From: an uncultured Holophagaceae bacterium
Lineage (GTDB): Bacteria > Acidobacteriota > Holophagae > Holophagales > Holophagaceae
NCBI GenBank assembly: GCA_903913215.1
Contig: CAIWKE010000028.1
Location: forward strand, 1-64,000
DNA: 64,000 nt
Reading direction: 5' to 3'
The position numbers and the translations under genes were made by a program. This document shows, one piece after another, positions 45,434-55,434 of the stretch. The notes beneath the pieces are model-generated. The model had not been told where the DNA came from, searched no databases, and worked only from the letters and a program-made list of their open reading frames with translations. The first letter of the stretch is position 1. The number at the start of each line of letters is the position of its first letter.

Positions 45434-46972
45434 CTAGCGATCAGCCAATAGCCACGCAGTGCCCAGCGCCAGTCGCGCCATGCGCCGCACCTGGTCGGGA
45501 TCCAGCTTGTCCAAGGTGTCGTCAGGCTTGTGGTACTCGGGGAAGTAGCTGCCGAAAAACCGGATGAAAGGGACGTTCAACCTCGCGAAGTCGCGGTAGT
45601 CACTGCCCCCACTGCGGCCATCGGTCCAGTCCAGGTGCAGGGAGAGGCCCGTGCCACGGCCCGCATGGACGAGGGCCGCGGCCAGCTCCGGGTGGCCCGG
45701 GGGAAGGCCGGGCTCCACGAAGTCCGCCGGATCCAGGCCCGCCAGGAAGCCCGCGGGATCCTTGAGGCCTGCGCCTTCCACGAGGGCACGCAAATCAGCG
45801 GCTGTCCAGGGATGGCCCACCATATCCAGGTTAAGGTAGGCCTCCGTGCGGGCCAGGGGCCAGCGGGGCTGACGGGTGTACAGGCCAGAGCCGAACTTGC
45901 CTTCCTCCTCGCCAGTCCAGAACGCGAAGAGCAGGGTGCGGCGTGGCCGATGCAGCGCTGTTGTGGCAACGCGAATGATCTCGAGCAGGGCCGCCACGCC
46001 TGAGGCATTGTCATCGGCGCCCGGGTGCAACACACCCCCGGGCATGCCGAGGTGATCCATGTGGGCACCCAGGAGGATGGCGGAACGGCGAAGGGTGGGA
46101 TCCGACCCCTCCAACTGGGCCAGGAGGTTGACGCCTTGCAGGGAGCGCACCCGGCCGTGGAGCTCCAGGTTCGCGGTGCCTCCGGCAGTCAGCTGCTCTG
46201 GCAGCTCGGGCCGGAAGCTCAGGCGGACCAAGGGCGGCTCCCCGGAGCCGGGCAGGCCTTTCGCCGCCAGGAAGTAGGGCAGGGCGGGCTCCTTGCCTTC
46301 GCGCAGACGCTGCTCCAGGCCCGGCTCCAGGGCGATGGCGGCTTTCGCGCCCAGCTTCTCCAGCAGGGCCAGGCGGCTGTCATAGCGATCCGCAGGCCGA
46401 GGTGAAGTGTATTTCTCTACGAGGTCCGGGCGGCGCCAGACGGCTTCGCCGGGAGTGCCGTCCCGGAAGACCACCACCTTGCCGCGCACATCCACATCGC
46501 GGAAATCGTCATGCTGAAGACTGGGCTCCTGGATGCCATAGCCCACGTAGACCAGGGGGCCGCTGAGCAGGCCCGGTTCCAGGGGCGGCAGGATCGCATC
46601 GTGGCCCGCCAGGAAGGTTCGGTCGCCCGCAGTGGTCCTGAGCTGGACTGAGCCTCCGTCTGGGTGCACTTCGCGCAGGGGCACGGCCTGGCGGTAGGTC
46701 TTCCCCAGGGCCTTGAGGCCCAAGGTTTTGAGCTGATGTTCGAGGTAGGCCACCGTGGCATCGAGCCCCCTGGTGCCCAGGCCACGGCCCTCCCGCTTGG
46801 GATCCGAGAGGTAGGCCAGGTGGGCGCGGAGCCGCACCGAGTCGATGCTTGCCGCAGCTTCATTCAAGGGGGCGGGCAGGGCTTCGGCGCCCCGGGTACG
46901 GAGAAAGTCCGTTTCCTGGGCCCTGGCGCAGAGAGCCAAGGTGAAGAGAAGGATCAGGGCTCGTGGCGTCAT
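45434..46972 (-). CDS. Exported M28-family zinc aminopeptidase
   Basis: The protein has 512 residues with a signal peptide (LILLFTLALCARA). A PA-type insert domain lies at ~130-260. The zinc ligands appear in order: ILLGAHMDHLG (His), GADDNASGVAAL (bridging Asp), WTGEEEGKFGS (catalytic Glu pair), NLDMVGHP (Asp) and a late His in FPEYHKPDDT. It trims amino acids from peptides outside the inner membrane. It lies downstream of the isoaspartyl-peptide genes in the same direction, separated by repeat E. Confidence 0.88.
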   Translation of the reverse strand: MTPRALILLFTLALCARAQETDFLRTRGAEALPAPLNEAAASIDSVRLRAHLAYLSDPKREGRGLGTRGLDATVAYLEHQLKTLGLKALGKTYRQAVPLREVHPDGGSVQLRTTAGDRTFLAGHDAILPPLEPGLLSGPLVYVGYGIQEPSLQHDDFRDVDVRGKVVVFRDGTPGEAVWRRPDLVEKYTSPRPADRYDSRLALLEKLGAKAAIALEPGLEQRLREGKEPALPYFLAAKGLPGSGEPPLVRLSFRPELPEQLTAGGTANLELHGRVRSLQGVNLLAQLEGSDPTLRRSAILLGAHMDHLGMPGGVLHPGADDNASGVAALLEIIRVATTALHRPRRTLLFAFWTGEEEGKFGSGLYTRQPRWPLARTEAYLNLDMVGHPWTAADLRALVEGAGLKDPAGFLAGLDPADFVEPGLPPGHPELAAALVHAGRGTGLSLHLDWTDGRSGGSDYRDFARLNVPFIRFFGSYFPEYHKPDDTLDKLDPDQVRRMARLALGTAWLLADR

Positions 46973-47034
46973 AGCCTTTTTCCTTCAAATACCAGTGGAG
47001 TCATCGTGATTCCAGGCGGATGAAAAAGCATTTG

Positions 47035-47115
47035 AACCGGTGATGAGCGGTGATGAACAGTGATGTCCACAACGGACCTGTCTTGATCACCGTGCATCAC
47101 TGTCTATCACCGGTT
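47035..47115. repeat. Interspersed inverted repeat E (GGTGATGA units)
   Basis: A 31-base left arm (47035-47065) of GGTGATGA-like units pairs with its imperfect inverse at 47085-47115, ending ATCACCGGTT. The architecture is the same as repeats A-D but the unit sequence differs. It lies between the M28 and YfcC-type genes. Confidence 0.7.
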
Positions 47116-47213
47116 TCCTAATCAGTTTCATGCGATTGTCGGAGCTGGGGGGACTGGCACAAGGCCCCTGGCAGTGCATTGGTCCCCTTCTCGGGAAACG
47201 GCCTTGGAAAGGT

Positions 47214-48659
47214 TTACACCGGTCCCCAGTGGAAGAACAGCGTCGGCGGGATCAGCAGCAGGAAGGCCAGTACCACCAGGATGAGCATGAGGGGCAGGAA
47301 CCAGCGGGCCCAGCGTTCCCAGGGGATCTTCGCGGCGCCCAGGATGCCCATGGTGACGGCACTGGTGGGCAGGATTGGGTTGATGAGCTCCGACAGCGCG
47401 AAGCTGTACACGCAGGTCTGGCGGGTGATGCCCACCAGGTCCGCCAGGGGCGCCATGACCGGCATGGTGAGGGCTGCCTGCGAGGTACCCGAGTGGATGA
47501 AGAAGTTGATGACGCACTGCACGAGGAACATCACCTGGGCGGTCATGGCCTTGGGCAGGACGCGGATGGCGGCGGAGCCGTAGAGCAGGAGGGTGTCCAT
47601 GATGTGGGCATCGTTGGCGACGACCAGCAAGGCGCGGGCACAGGCCACGATGAAGACCACGCCCACCATGTCCTTCGCGCCCGTCACGAAGTGCCTGGCG
47701 ATGTCGCTGGCGCTCATGCGGGAGATGAGGCCGATCAGGATGCCCATGCCCAGGAAGAGGGCGGCGATGGGCTCCAGGTACCAGTGGTGCCGCAGGACGC
47801 CGTAGACCAGGAGGATGAGGGCCCCCAGGAAGGTCAGCAGAGCCAGGATGTGCGAGGTGTTCCAGGCATCGCCCGTGCCCACGGCCGTGGCCTCCCGGGC
47901 CAGGTCCAGGTCCCGCACGGGACTCAGCTCGGGATGCCTCTTGATCTTCGCGGCATAGATCATCACGTAGCCGATGACCACGCTGGTGGCCACCACCCAG
48001 GCCACCATGCGGTAGCCCAGGCCTGAGTAGATGGGCACACCGGCGATGCCCTGGGCCACACCCACCGTGAAGGGATTGAAGAAGGCGCAGGCGAAGCCTG
48101 CCGCAGCTCCCAGGAAGGGGATGGCGGTGCCCACGATGGAGTCGTAGCCCAGGGCCCGGGAGAGGGCAATGAAGATCAGCACCAGGGGGATCAGCTCCTC
48201 GGCCATGCCGAAGACCGCGCCAGCCAGGGAGAAGACGGTCATCAGCACCGGGATGAAGAGGGTCTCCAGCAGGGGGTGGCGGCGCACATGCACCGTGAGC
48301 CGCTTGATGCCCTGCTCCACGGCGCCAGTTTCCTGGAAGATGCCGAAGCTGCCCCCGATGATGAGCAGGAAGGAGATGAGGCCCGCCCCGTCCAGGAAGC
48401 CCTTGATGGGGGCCAGGAAGAGGGTCTGGAGGCCCAGGTAGGTCTTGGGCAGGCGGTGGAAGGTGCCATCCACGGGCACCTTCAGACGGCTGCCATCGGG
48501 CAGCAGCTTCTCCATGCGCTGGAACTCGCCCGAGGGCACCAGCCAGGACAGGATGAGCACCAGGACGATCAGGGCACCCACGATGACCAGGGTGTGGGGC
48601 ATCTTGATGCCCCGGCTTGGCGTCGGCTCGGGGGTCGTGGCGGGCTGCGCTTCGCTCAC
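47214..48659 (-). CDS. YfcC-family carboxylate/amino-acid carrier
   Basis: The protein has 481 residues from a GTG overlapping the isoaspartyl-dipeptidase stop. It has about twelve membrane helices; LIIGGSFGIFQETGAVEQGI, VFGMAEELIPLVLIF and AGFACAFFNPFTVGVAQGIAG are C4-dicarboxylate/YfcC-type reentrant motifs, and QAALTMPVMAPLADLVGITRQ is the second. It should move small dipeptides, amino acids or dicarboxylates through the inner membrane. Coupling to the dipeptidase suggests it imports the dipeptide or its products. Confidence 0.82.
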   Translation of the reverse strand: MSEAQPATTPEPTPSRGIKMPHTLVIVGALIVLVLILSWLVPSGEFQRMEKLLPDGSRLKVPVDGTFHRLPKTYLGLQTLFLAPIKGFLDGAGLISFLLIIGGSFGIFQETGAVEQGIKRLTVHVRRHPLLETLFIPVLMTVFSLAGAVFGMAEELIPLVLIFIALSRALGYDSIVGTAIPFLGAAAGFACAFFNPFTVGVAQGIAGVPIYSGLGYRMVAWVVATSVVIGYVMIYAAKIKRHPELSPVRDLDLAREATAVGTGDAWNTSHILALLTFLGALILLVYGVLRHHWYLEPIAALFLGMGILIGLISRMSASDIARHFVTGAKDMVGVVFIVACARALLVVANDAHIMDTLLLYGSAAIRVLPKAMTAQVMFLVQCVINFFIHSGTSQAALTMPVMAPLADLVGITRQTCVYSFALSELINPILPTSAVTMGILGAAKIPWERWARWFLPLMLILVVLAFLLLIPPTLFFHWGPV

Positions 48660-49819
48660 TCGAACATCCCCTTGGCCAGCAGCTTGCCACCCTTCATGAG
48701 CAGGCGCCCCTTGGCCACCACGGTGCGGACCTCCAGGCTCTGGGCGTCCAGCAGGACCAGGTCCGCATCGAGTCCGGGGGCAAGTCGGCCCTTGGACCTC
48801 AGCTTCAGGATGCGGGCGGGGTTGCTGGTGATGACGCGCAGGGCGGTCTCCAGACTGAGGCCCTCCTCCTGCACCGCCTGGCGCACGGCCGCGAAGAGTG
48901 AGGTCACGCGTCCCACAGAAATGGACTGGAGGCGCCCGGCCTGGTCCCAGTCCGGCAGGCTGCCCTGGCCGTCCGAGGTGAAGGTGATCTGCCCGGGGTC
49001 GACGCCCGCTTCCAGCATGAGTCGCAGGGCCCGGCCGCAGGGGATCTCACCGCCTTCGAGGTAGGAGGCCAGGGTGGAGGTGGTGAAATCCACGAAGCCA
49101 CCAGCCTTGGCGTAGGCGATGCCCTCCTCGAAGAGGCGGGGGTTGCGGTTGATGTGGGTGGGCAGCATCTGGGTGGGGGGGAGCTCGGTCTCGGCCAGGA
49201 TGCGGCGCAGGAAGTCCAGACCCCGCTCCCCGTCGCCCAGGTGCACGTTCACGATGCCTGCCTTGCCGGACAGCATGCCGCCCCGGCGCGCCATGGCCAC
49301 CACCTGGGCGAAAGCCTCGAAGCCGGGCTGGCTGGAGCGGTGATCCGAGAGGGCCACCTCGCCCGCCCCGATGACCTTCTCGATGAAGAGCAAGTCCTCC
49401 TCGAGGCTGGGCAGGAGGGTGCGCAGGGGCAGGCCGTAGGAGCCCGAGTAGACGAAGGTGCTGAGGCCCTCCTCCTCCAGGCCCTTGGCCTTGGCCAGCA
49501 GACCCGCCATGGTGCGGGTGTGGCCATCGGTGCCCAGGCAGCCCACCACGGTGGTGATGCCGCCCAGGATTGCGTCCGTGAGGGGCAGACCCGGTGTGCG
49601 GGTGGCGAAGCCCCCCTCGCCGCCGCCGCCCATGATGTGGACATGAGCGTCAATGAAGCCGGGCACGGCCTTGAGGTTGCGGGCGTCGATGACCTCGGCG
49701 TACTTCCGCGAGATGCGGATATCCGGCTCCATGCGGAGGATCTTCCCCCCGCCCAGGAGGAGGTCGCAGCGCCCGCCTGCTTCAGGGCTGTAGACGTCGG
49801 CATTCTTGATGAGCAGCAT
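48656..49819 (-). CDS. iadA: Isoaspartyl dipeptidase
   Basis: The protein has 387 residues from the ATG at 49819 (GGAG upstream). It is an amidohydrolase: GFIDAHVHIMGGGGEGG carries the HxH zinc motif, GITTVVGCLGTDG and VYSGSYGLPLRTL are IadA-specific, PTHINRNPRLFEEG gives metal-ligand His residues and FTSDGQGSLPDW the catalytic Asp. It splits beta-aspartyl dipeptides in the cytoplasm. It overlaps the carrier gene by four bases and follows the M14 peptidase by 30. Confidence 0.92.
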   Translation of the reverse strand: MLLIKNADVYSPEAGGRCDLLLGGGKILRMEPDIRISRKYAEVIDARNLKAVPGFIDAHVHIMGGGGEGGFATRTPGLPLTDAILGGITTVVGCLGTDGHTRTMAGLLAKAKGLEEEGLSTFVYSGSYGLPLRTLLPSLEEDLLFIEKVIGAGEVALSDHRSSQPGFEAFAQVVAMARRGGMLSGKAGIVNVHLGDGERGLDFLRRILAETELPPTQMLPTHINRNPRLFEEGIAYAKAGGFVDFTTSTLASYLEGGEIPCGRALRLMLEAGVDPGQITFTSDGQGSLPDWDQAGRLQSISVGRVTSLFAAVRQAVQEEGLSLETALRVITSNPARILKLRSKGRLAPGLDADLVLLDAQSLEVRTVVAKGRLLMKGGKLLAKGMFE

Positions 49820-49849
49820 GGGCACTCCATCCGGGCCTAGGCCCGGGAT

Positions 49850-51397
49850 TCAGAACAATCTGGAAACGGGCAGGACGGCACCAGGAACAGCCAGCTCGCG
49901 GAATCCAGGATAGCCGTAGAGGCCGTAGAGCAGGCAGGGCTCCAGCACCTGGATGGCGCGGCGGGCCAGGTCCTGGTCCAGAGGCACGATGAGAGTGCCC
50001 GCGGGCAGTTCTGCCTCGGTCTTGGGTAGGCGCTGGACGATCTGGCGATCTTTGTAGCGCTGGTAGAGCTCGTCATAGGGTGCCTCGACGCGCAGCAGCC
50101 GGACCGCTTCGTTCTTGACCCGGCGGGGTGCCGCCAGGGTCTCGAAGCGGAGGCCCTGAGCCTCCAGTACGGGGAGGAAGTGCGCCGCAGCGGCGGGCGC
50201 GATGGCGTAGGCCCGGGGCGTGGGGACGCTGCCCTTCACCACCAGATCCGTCATGGCCATGGCCGTGGGAATCTCCAGGGTCTTCCCCGTGGCCAGCTCG
50301 CGGACCTTCACGAAGCTGGTCTTGCCGCCCAGGTTGGCCCAGAAGGTGTTGGTGGCAATGAAGGGGGGCAGGGGCTCGTGGCGGGCCCGCTCGGCCAGGG
50401 CGCGCACCTTGACCCGCCAAGCGCGATCCCCCAGCAGGTGGCGGTAGAGGATGCGGTAGCCGTCCACTCGCTCGCCCAGGTCCGCACTGGGATTGGCGGC
50501 GCGGTGGCGCACGCCGGCCTCGATGATAAAGGAGAGGGCGCCCAGGGTGCCCAGCCCGTTGCGGCCATCGTCGACTTCTGGGGTGGAGGGGCGCAGCTCC
50601 TCGTCCGGCGGGGGCCCGCCCACGCTGTAGCGGCGATAGGGATGGCCGGCCCGGGCCTGCAGCGGGCCCGCGGCTGCCACAGCCTTGAGGCCCAGGGCCT
50701 TGAGGTAGTCGGGGATCAGGGGATGGTTGGCGGCATCCATGGTGATGATGGGCCAGGCCTCCCAACCCTTGGCGGCGTATTCCTCGCTGTCCCGGCCGAA
50801 CTCGTGGCTGTCCACAGCCAAGTGGGGCCGCACGCGGCGGGCCACGCGATGGAGGGCCTGGGTCTCGGGCTGGGCCAGGAGCAGGTGGTCCCGGTTCAGA
50901 TCCTCGCCAGCGCCGTTGAACCGGCGGTGGGCCTCGGCCCCATCGGGGTTCAGCATGGGCATGAGGTAGAGGTCCACGTCCTCCGGCAGCTGCTCAGGAT
51001 GCTTGGCGAGATCCCGGATGAGGGTGAGCTGGGCGTCCTTGCCCGCCACCTCGTCACCGTGCTGCTGGGCGTAGTAGAGCACCTTGAAGCGGGCCTTGGC
51101 CCCGCCGCGATTCAGGTGCACCAGGAGCACCTTGCGCCCCTGGGCGCTGCGGCCCTCCTCGGAGACCGTAATGAAGCCCGGCTTGGCCACCGTGTCCAGG
51201 AAGCTGAGCATCTCCGAATAGGAGACCGTCTTCCGTATGGCCCGGTGGTCGGTGGGAAAGGGCGCCTGGGCCTGAGCAACTACCGCAAAGGGCAGAAGGC
51301 TGAGGGCGTGAAGGCCTCGGTTACCGCGAAAGGAAAAGCGCTTTTGCCACAGAGAACACAAAGAACACAAAGAAAGGAGTCGGGCCTGCAAGCTCAC
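49850..51397 (-). CDS. Exported M14-family zinc carboxypeptidase
   Basis: The protein has 515 residues. The zinc site is visible as YAQQHGDEVAGKD (His-x-x-Glu) and AVDSHEFGRDSEEY (third His), with the catalytic Glu expected later. A hydrophobic stretch (ALSLLPFAVVAQAQA) ends the signal peptide. The GTG at 51397 has AAGGGGG upstream, but repeat D covers this region: its left arm encodes the LCSLCSL stretch and its right arm lies over the ribosome-binding site. So the true start may differ. Confidence 0.82.
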   Translation of the reverse strand: MSLQARLLSLCSLCSLWQKRFSFRGNRGLHALSLLPFAVVAQAQAPFPTDHRAIRKTVSYSEMLSFLDTVAKPGFITVSEEGRSAQGRKVLLVHLNRGGAKARFKVLYYAQQHGDEVAGKDAQLTLIRDLAKHPEQLPEDVDLYLMPMLNPDGAEAHRRFNGAGEDLNRDHLLLAQPETQALHRVARRVRPHLAVDSHEFGRDSEEYAAKGWEAWPIITMDAANHPLIPDYLKALGLKAVAAAGPLQARAGHPYRRYSVGGPPPDEELRPSTPEVDDGRNGLGTLGALSFIIEAGVRHRAANPSADLGERVDGYRILYRHLLGDRAWRVKVRALAERARHEPLPPFIATNTFWANLGGKTSFVKVRELATGKTLEIPTAMAMTDLVVKGSVPTPRAYAIAPAAAAHFLPVLEAQGLRFETLAAPRRVKNEAVRLLRVEAPYDELYQRYKDRQIVQRLPKTEAELPAGTLIVPLDQDLARRAIQVLEPCLLYGLYGYPGFRELAVPGAVLPVSRLF

Positions 51398-51432
51398 ACG
51401 GCCCCCTTTGTGCCCTTTGTGTTCTTTGTGGC
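51344..51432. repeat. Interspersed inverted repeat D, overlapping the M14 gene start
   Basis: The left arm (51344-51377, ACACAAAGA units) pairs with 51405-51432 (CTTTGTG units). The 27-base loop contains the proposed GTG start codon of the M14 gene, so in the mRNA the start would sit in a hairpin loop. Confidence 0.75.
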
Positions 51433-51527
51433 CATTTTCTTTTTCATTTCAAGAATCCCTGGTGACTATGCGAAGAAACCCTTTTCTCTTATCTGTGCCA
51501 AATGGCTGCCCTCTGCGGTGCGACCTC

Positions 51528-52379
51528 TCATGGCTGGTATACCTTGCGGCTCTCCAGGTCGATGCTCTGCCCGGCCTTGAGCAGGTGGATCCTGAGGTTC
51601 TGGAAGCCGCCTCCCTGCTGGCTGAGGCCGCTGCCGTCGAAGACCATGACGGAGCGCTGGCCCAGCACCGTGGCCTTGCCCTCCTTCACGACGAGGGCCG
51701 TGGCCTCGTCGATGCCCAGGCCCAGGAAGGTGGGATGTTCCATGAGCAGGCTGAAGAGGCGGTTCTCCCGCCCCCGGCGCAGAAAGTGCTGGTCCACCAC
51801 CACGTTCGCGGGCAGGAAGCCCATGCCCTCGCGGGTCTGGTAGGCACCCACACCGAATTCCGAGAGGGCCTCCTTGCCGTTGCGGTCATCACCCGTGAGC
51901 ATCACTTTGGACATGATGGCGGCCCCGGCGCTGGTGCCGCCGATGCAGGCGCCAGCCCGGTACCGATTGAGCACCAGGGCCTGCAGGGGCGTGCCCACGA
52001 TCTTGTCGCCCACGCGGTTCTGGTCGCCACCGGAGAACCAGAACCCCGTGCAGCGGGCGGCGGCGGCCAGGAACTGGGGGTTTTCGGCGTCTTCACGCTG
52101 GCGCACATCCAGAGCCACGAAATGAAGTCCGGCCTTTTCCAGATCCTCCTTCCATTCCTTCAGGGCCCCATCAGGATCGCTGGTGGAGGTGGGGATGATG
52201 CCCACGGTGCCACCGGGGCCCCCCGAAGCACGGAGGAAGACCGCCTCGACGTCTGCAGGAAACCCCCCGCCGCCCACGATGACCAGGGTGCCTTTGGGGG
52301 CGGGGGCATCTTTGGACGGGGCTGCCAGGTTGAGCAGAGCGGCGAAGGAAAGGGCAAGACCGGCGAACAGGCGATGCAT
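51528..52379 (-). CDS. Exported cyanophycinase-like S51 peptidase
   Basis: The protein has 283 residues with a signal peptide (FAGLALSFAALLNLA). GTLVIVGGGGFP at the mature N-terminus, GFWFSGGDQNRV, and ACIGGTSAGAAIMS with the nucleophile Ser are the S51/cyanophycinase motifs. Export fits an extracellular CphE-type enzyme that cuts cyanophycin to beta-Asp-Arg dipeptides. Isoaspartyl dipeptidase and a carrier are encoded just downstream, which supports this, but the substrate remains an inference. Confidence 0.82.
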   Translation of the reverse strand: MHRLFAGLALSFAALLNLAAPSKDAPAPKGTLVIVGGGGFPADVEAVFLRASGGPGGTVGIIPTSTSDPDGALKEWKEDLEKAGLHFVALDVRQREDAENPQFLAAAARCTGFWFSGGDQNRVGDKIVGTPLQALVLNRYRAGACIGGTSAGAAIMSKVMLTGDDRNGKEALSEFGVGAYQTREGMGFLPANVVVDQHFLRRGRENRLFSLLMEHPTFLGLGIDEATALVVKEGKATVLGQRSVMVFDGSGLSQQGGGFQNLRIHLLKAGQSIDLESRKVYQP

Positions 52380-52460
52380 GGGCTCAGCTTTCAGGAGGTT
52401 CCGGGCATGGCCGCGGGCCGGAGGACCGGCCCGCGGATGGAAGCAGAATCAGGGCGTGGC

Positions 52461-55262
52461 CTAGAAGATCAGCCGAAGGCCCAACTGGAGACGGCGGCCG
52501 GCGTCGAGCGCGAGCGGGTATTTGTAGTCGATATACATGGTGTCTGCCGTGGCCGAGTTGCCTGAATTCACCCGGGTCGAATAGGACGTGACCGACTGGC
52601 GGTTCAGCGCATTGAGAACCTCAGCGAAGACCTCCAGGTTGGTGCCCTTGTTGACCTTGAATTGCTGAGTCAGGCGCAGGTCCAGCAGGGTACGGCTGGG
52701 ATAGGTCTGGCTGCCCAGGGGCTCCAGGTTGATCAGGTAGCGCTGGCCATTGAAGCCACTGCTGTTGGCGGTCCGGTACTGGGGCGTCCAATGGGTGCCG
52801 CTCAGGTAGGTGAAGGTTCCAGAGATGCGCATGTGCCAGGGGAATTCATACAGGCCCCGGGCCTTGAGTTCATTGTCGTTGACCCCGGGGAGATTCCCGT
52901 AGGAATTGATCATCAGGTTCTTGTTGTAGTAAACCTTGTCGTAGCTATCCGCCCGCTGGATGTTGCCCTTGAGTGAGGCATGGGTGTAGCTCAGGTTGAG
53001 GCTCCAGCTGTTCACGAACTTGCGGTCGAGGGTGAGGGAAGCGGCCTCGTACTTGCGCTTGGCATCGGCTGAGTTCGTGGTCACGTACTGGTTCTGGGGG
53101 ACCAAGTAATCAAGCCCAACCTCACTGTATCGGCCGGGTCTGTAGGCCTTGATGGTCGTGCCGTGCAACGGCTCGTAGTAGTTGATCCAGGTGCCATTGG
53201 GATCGGCGGCCTTGTCGACTCGAACCAGACTGTCCTTGAAGTCGCGCACCACGTAGGAGGCGCTGCCGCTCCAATTGGCGTTGATCTTGTGGTCCACGGA
53301 GAGGGTGGTCTCCACCGTGTAGGGCTGCCGAGCGTTGGGATCCACCGCGGTGATGTCGTTCACGCGACGGTAGGCGTAGTTGTCTACGGTGCCGGGGGTG
53401 TGATCGGGCCAGGTGGAAGGATCGAGGACGTTCGGGATGATGGGGTAGTCGCCCCAGCTGTAGTAGGTCTTGATGGGGATCGCACTCTGGATGGCGCGGT
53501 CGATGAAGTAGGTTGAGTAGCCCGCGTAGTACTTGCCCCAGTGACCCTTCAGGATGGTGGACTGGTTCTCGGTTAGGGCGTAGCTGAAGCCGAAGCGCGG
53601 GGCGAAGGTGCTCTTGTCCCAGAGCGTGTCGCCACCGTAGAAGCGGGCCTTGAACTGCTCGAAGCGGACGCCTGGGGTGAGAGTGAGCCGGTCATTGACG
53701 TGCCAAGTGTCCTGGGCGAAGGCGGCCAACCGGTCCACGCGCTGGCGGACGTTCCAGCCACCACCCTCGATCATGTAGTCCCCGTCCAGTTCTGTGGGCG
53801 AGTAGATGGTGGCGTTGAGGTTCAGATTGCCGGGGAAGCGCTCCAGTTCCTCATCAGCGGCCTGCTCACGCTCGATGCCGAAGCGGACAGCGTGGCTGTC
53901 GTTGTCGGTGAAGAGGCCGGTCTTGAACCAGTCGAAGGTGGCCGAGACCGTGGCCCTGGCCCGGTAGTTGAAGTCTTCGTAGGTGGAGTTGTTGTAGTAC
54001 TCCCTGGCGGGCTTCTTCGGGTCATAGGTCCAGAGATCGGCGGTGTCCAGGGACAGGGCGTTGCCGCCGTATCCGGGCATATCGTAGCGGCCACCGTATC
54101 CAAAGGCTTTCAGAGTGAGCACCTTGTCCTGGTCCAGCACCTGGGTCCAGGTGAGGCTGTAGGAGTGATTCGGGGCCGACTCTTTCTGGGTGGCGACGGG
54201 CATGGTCCACTTGTCGATGTAGCGCCGGTCGCGGCCCACATAGTCGTGTTCGGCCAGGAACTCCAGGGTGGCGGAGGTGGTGGGTGCCCATGTGAGCTTG
54301 GCCAGGGCCATGACCTTCTGATTGCGCTGGGGCAGCTCTGCGCCAGGAGGGGTATTGTCCTCCTCGGTGCGCTCGGCGGAGACGAAGTACCAGAGCTTGT
54401 CCTTGATGATGGGTCCCCCGATGCTCATGGCGGCATCCCAGTTCTTGGAGGGGAGGATGTCCTTGTCCGACTCGGGCAGATCAGGGTGGCTGGCATTGAT
54501 CCGGGACTGCCACTTGGAGTCGGCGTAGTAGGCCGCGAAGCTGCCCTCGACCGTGTTGCCGCCGCGCTTGATGAGGCCGTTAACGAAGCCGCCCATGAAG
54601 CCGCCGAACTCGGCATTGGCCCCCAGACCGGCCACCTGGACCTCGGAGAACCAGTCGATGTTGGGATAGATCCAGACCGTTCCACCAGAAGGATCGCTGA
54701 TGTTCACGCCGTCCATCATGTAGGCGTTCTCACCGGAGTAGCCGCCCCAGGCTCGGCTCTCGTTCACGCCCGGGGTGAGGTTCATGATGCCGGAGATGGA
54801 GCGCTCCACTGGGAGGCTGGCCAGAGCTGCGGTGTCGTAATTCTGGGTGAGGGCGACCGTGCTGGTCTCCACGTTGCTGGCGCTGGCTGTGACTTCCACC
54901 GTAGCGGAGGCAATGCTGGCCGGGAACTTCCAGTTGACCGTGGAGGTCTGGCCCAGTTCCAGGGTCTCGGACTGCGAGAGGGTTTGCAGGCCGGGGGCGG
55001 TGACCACCACCTTGAAACGGCCCGGAGGCAGGGCTGAGAAGCGGTAGGCGCCGTTGGCGGCGCTGACGGTGGTCCGCTCTCCGCCGATCATGGCGGGGGA
55101 GGTTATGCGCACGGTGGCGCCCGCCAGGGGCTTGCCAGCGCCATCGCGGATGATGCCAGCCAATGCAGACGTCGTACTGGTCTGGGCCACCAGGGCCACA
55201 GGGGCCGCCACGAGCGCCAGGATGATCGCGCTGAACCTACGGTTGCCAGAACTTCTAGCCAT
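52461..55262 (-). CDS. TonB-dependent receptor with carboxypeptidase-regulatory domain
   Basis: The protein has 933 residues from the ATG at 55262; a longer frame adds 39 unlikely residues. After the signal peptide, residues ~30-115 are a CarboxypepD_reg Ig-like domain (LAGIIRDGAGKPLAGATVRI), as in Acidobacteriota Oar-type receptors. A plug domain (YMMDGVNISDPSGG) and a 22-strand barrel follow, ending RLQLGLRLIF with the C-terminal Phe. It sits in the outer membrane and takes up large substrates. Position first in the peptidase locus suggests peptide or cyanophycin fragments. Confidence 0.88.
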   Translation of the reverse strand: MARSSGNRRFSAIILALVAAPVALVAQTSTTSALAGIIRDGAGKPLAGATVRITSPAMIGGERTTVSAANGAYRFSALPPGRFKVVVTAPGLQTLSQSETLELGQTSTVNWKFPASIASATVEVTASASNVETSTVALTQNYDTAALASLPVERSISGIMNLTPGVNESRAWGGYSGENAYMMDGVNISDPSGGTVWIYPNIDWFSEVQVAGLGANAEFGGFMGGFVNGLIKRGGNTVEGSFAAYYADSKWQSRINASHPDLPESDKDILPSKNWDAAMSIGGPIIKDKLWYFVSAERTEEDNTPPGAELPQRNQKVMALAKLTWAPTTSATLEFLAEHDYVGRDRRYIDKWTMPVATQKESAPNHSYSLTWTQVLDQDKVLTLKAFGYGGRYDMPGYGGNALSLDTADLWTYDPKKPAREYYNNSTYEDFNYRARATVSATFDWFKTGLFTDNDSHAVRFGIEREQAADEELERFPGNLNLNATIYSPTELDGDYMIEGGGWNVRQRVDRLAAFAQDTWHVNDRLTLTPGVRFEQFKARFYGGDTLWDKSTFAPRFGFSYALTENQSTILKGHWGKYYAGYSTYFIDRAIQSAIPIKTYYSWGDYPIIPNVLDPSTWPDHTPGTVDNYAYRRVNDITAVDPNARQPYTVETTLSVDHKINANWSGSASYVVRDFKDSLVRVDKAADPNGTWINYYEPLHGTTIKAYRPGRYSEVGLDYLVPQNQYVTTNSADAKRKYEAASLTLDRKFVNSWSLNLSYTHASLKGNIQRADSYDKVYYNKNLMINSYGNLPGVNDNELKARGLYEFPWHMRISGTFTYLSGTHWTPQYRTANSSGFNGQRYLINLEPLGSQTYPSRTLLDLRLTQQFKVNKGTNLEVFAEVLNALNRQSVTSYSTRVNSGNSATADTMYIDYKYPLALDAGRRLQLGLRLIF

Positions 55263-55434
55263 GACGCCCCCCCCCAAAGGTGAAAAAGATTGATGAGCAA
55301 AAAGTAATGCTCCAGATCTATGCGAGTCAAGTTTTTTTTCATCAATTTCGGCACAACCCGGAACCTCTTCCTGGACCAAGGCAAGGCGCTGGGAGGCGCT
55401 TGGCGTGGTCGAAGGGTTGTGATGAAACTTGGAC

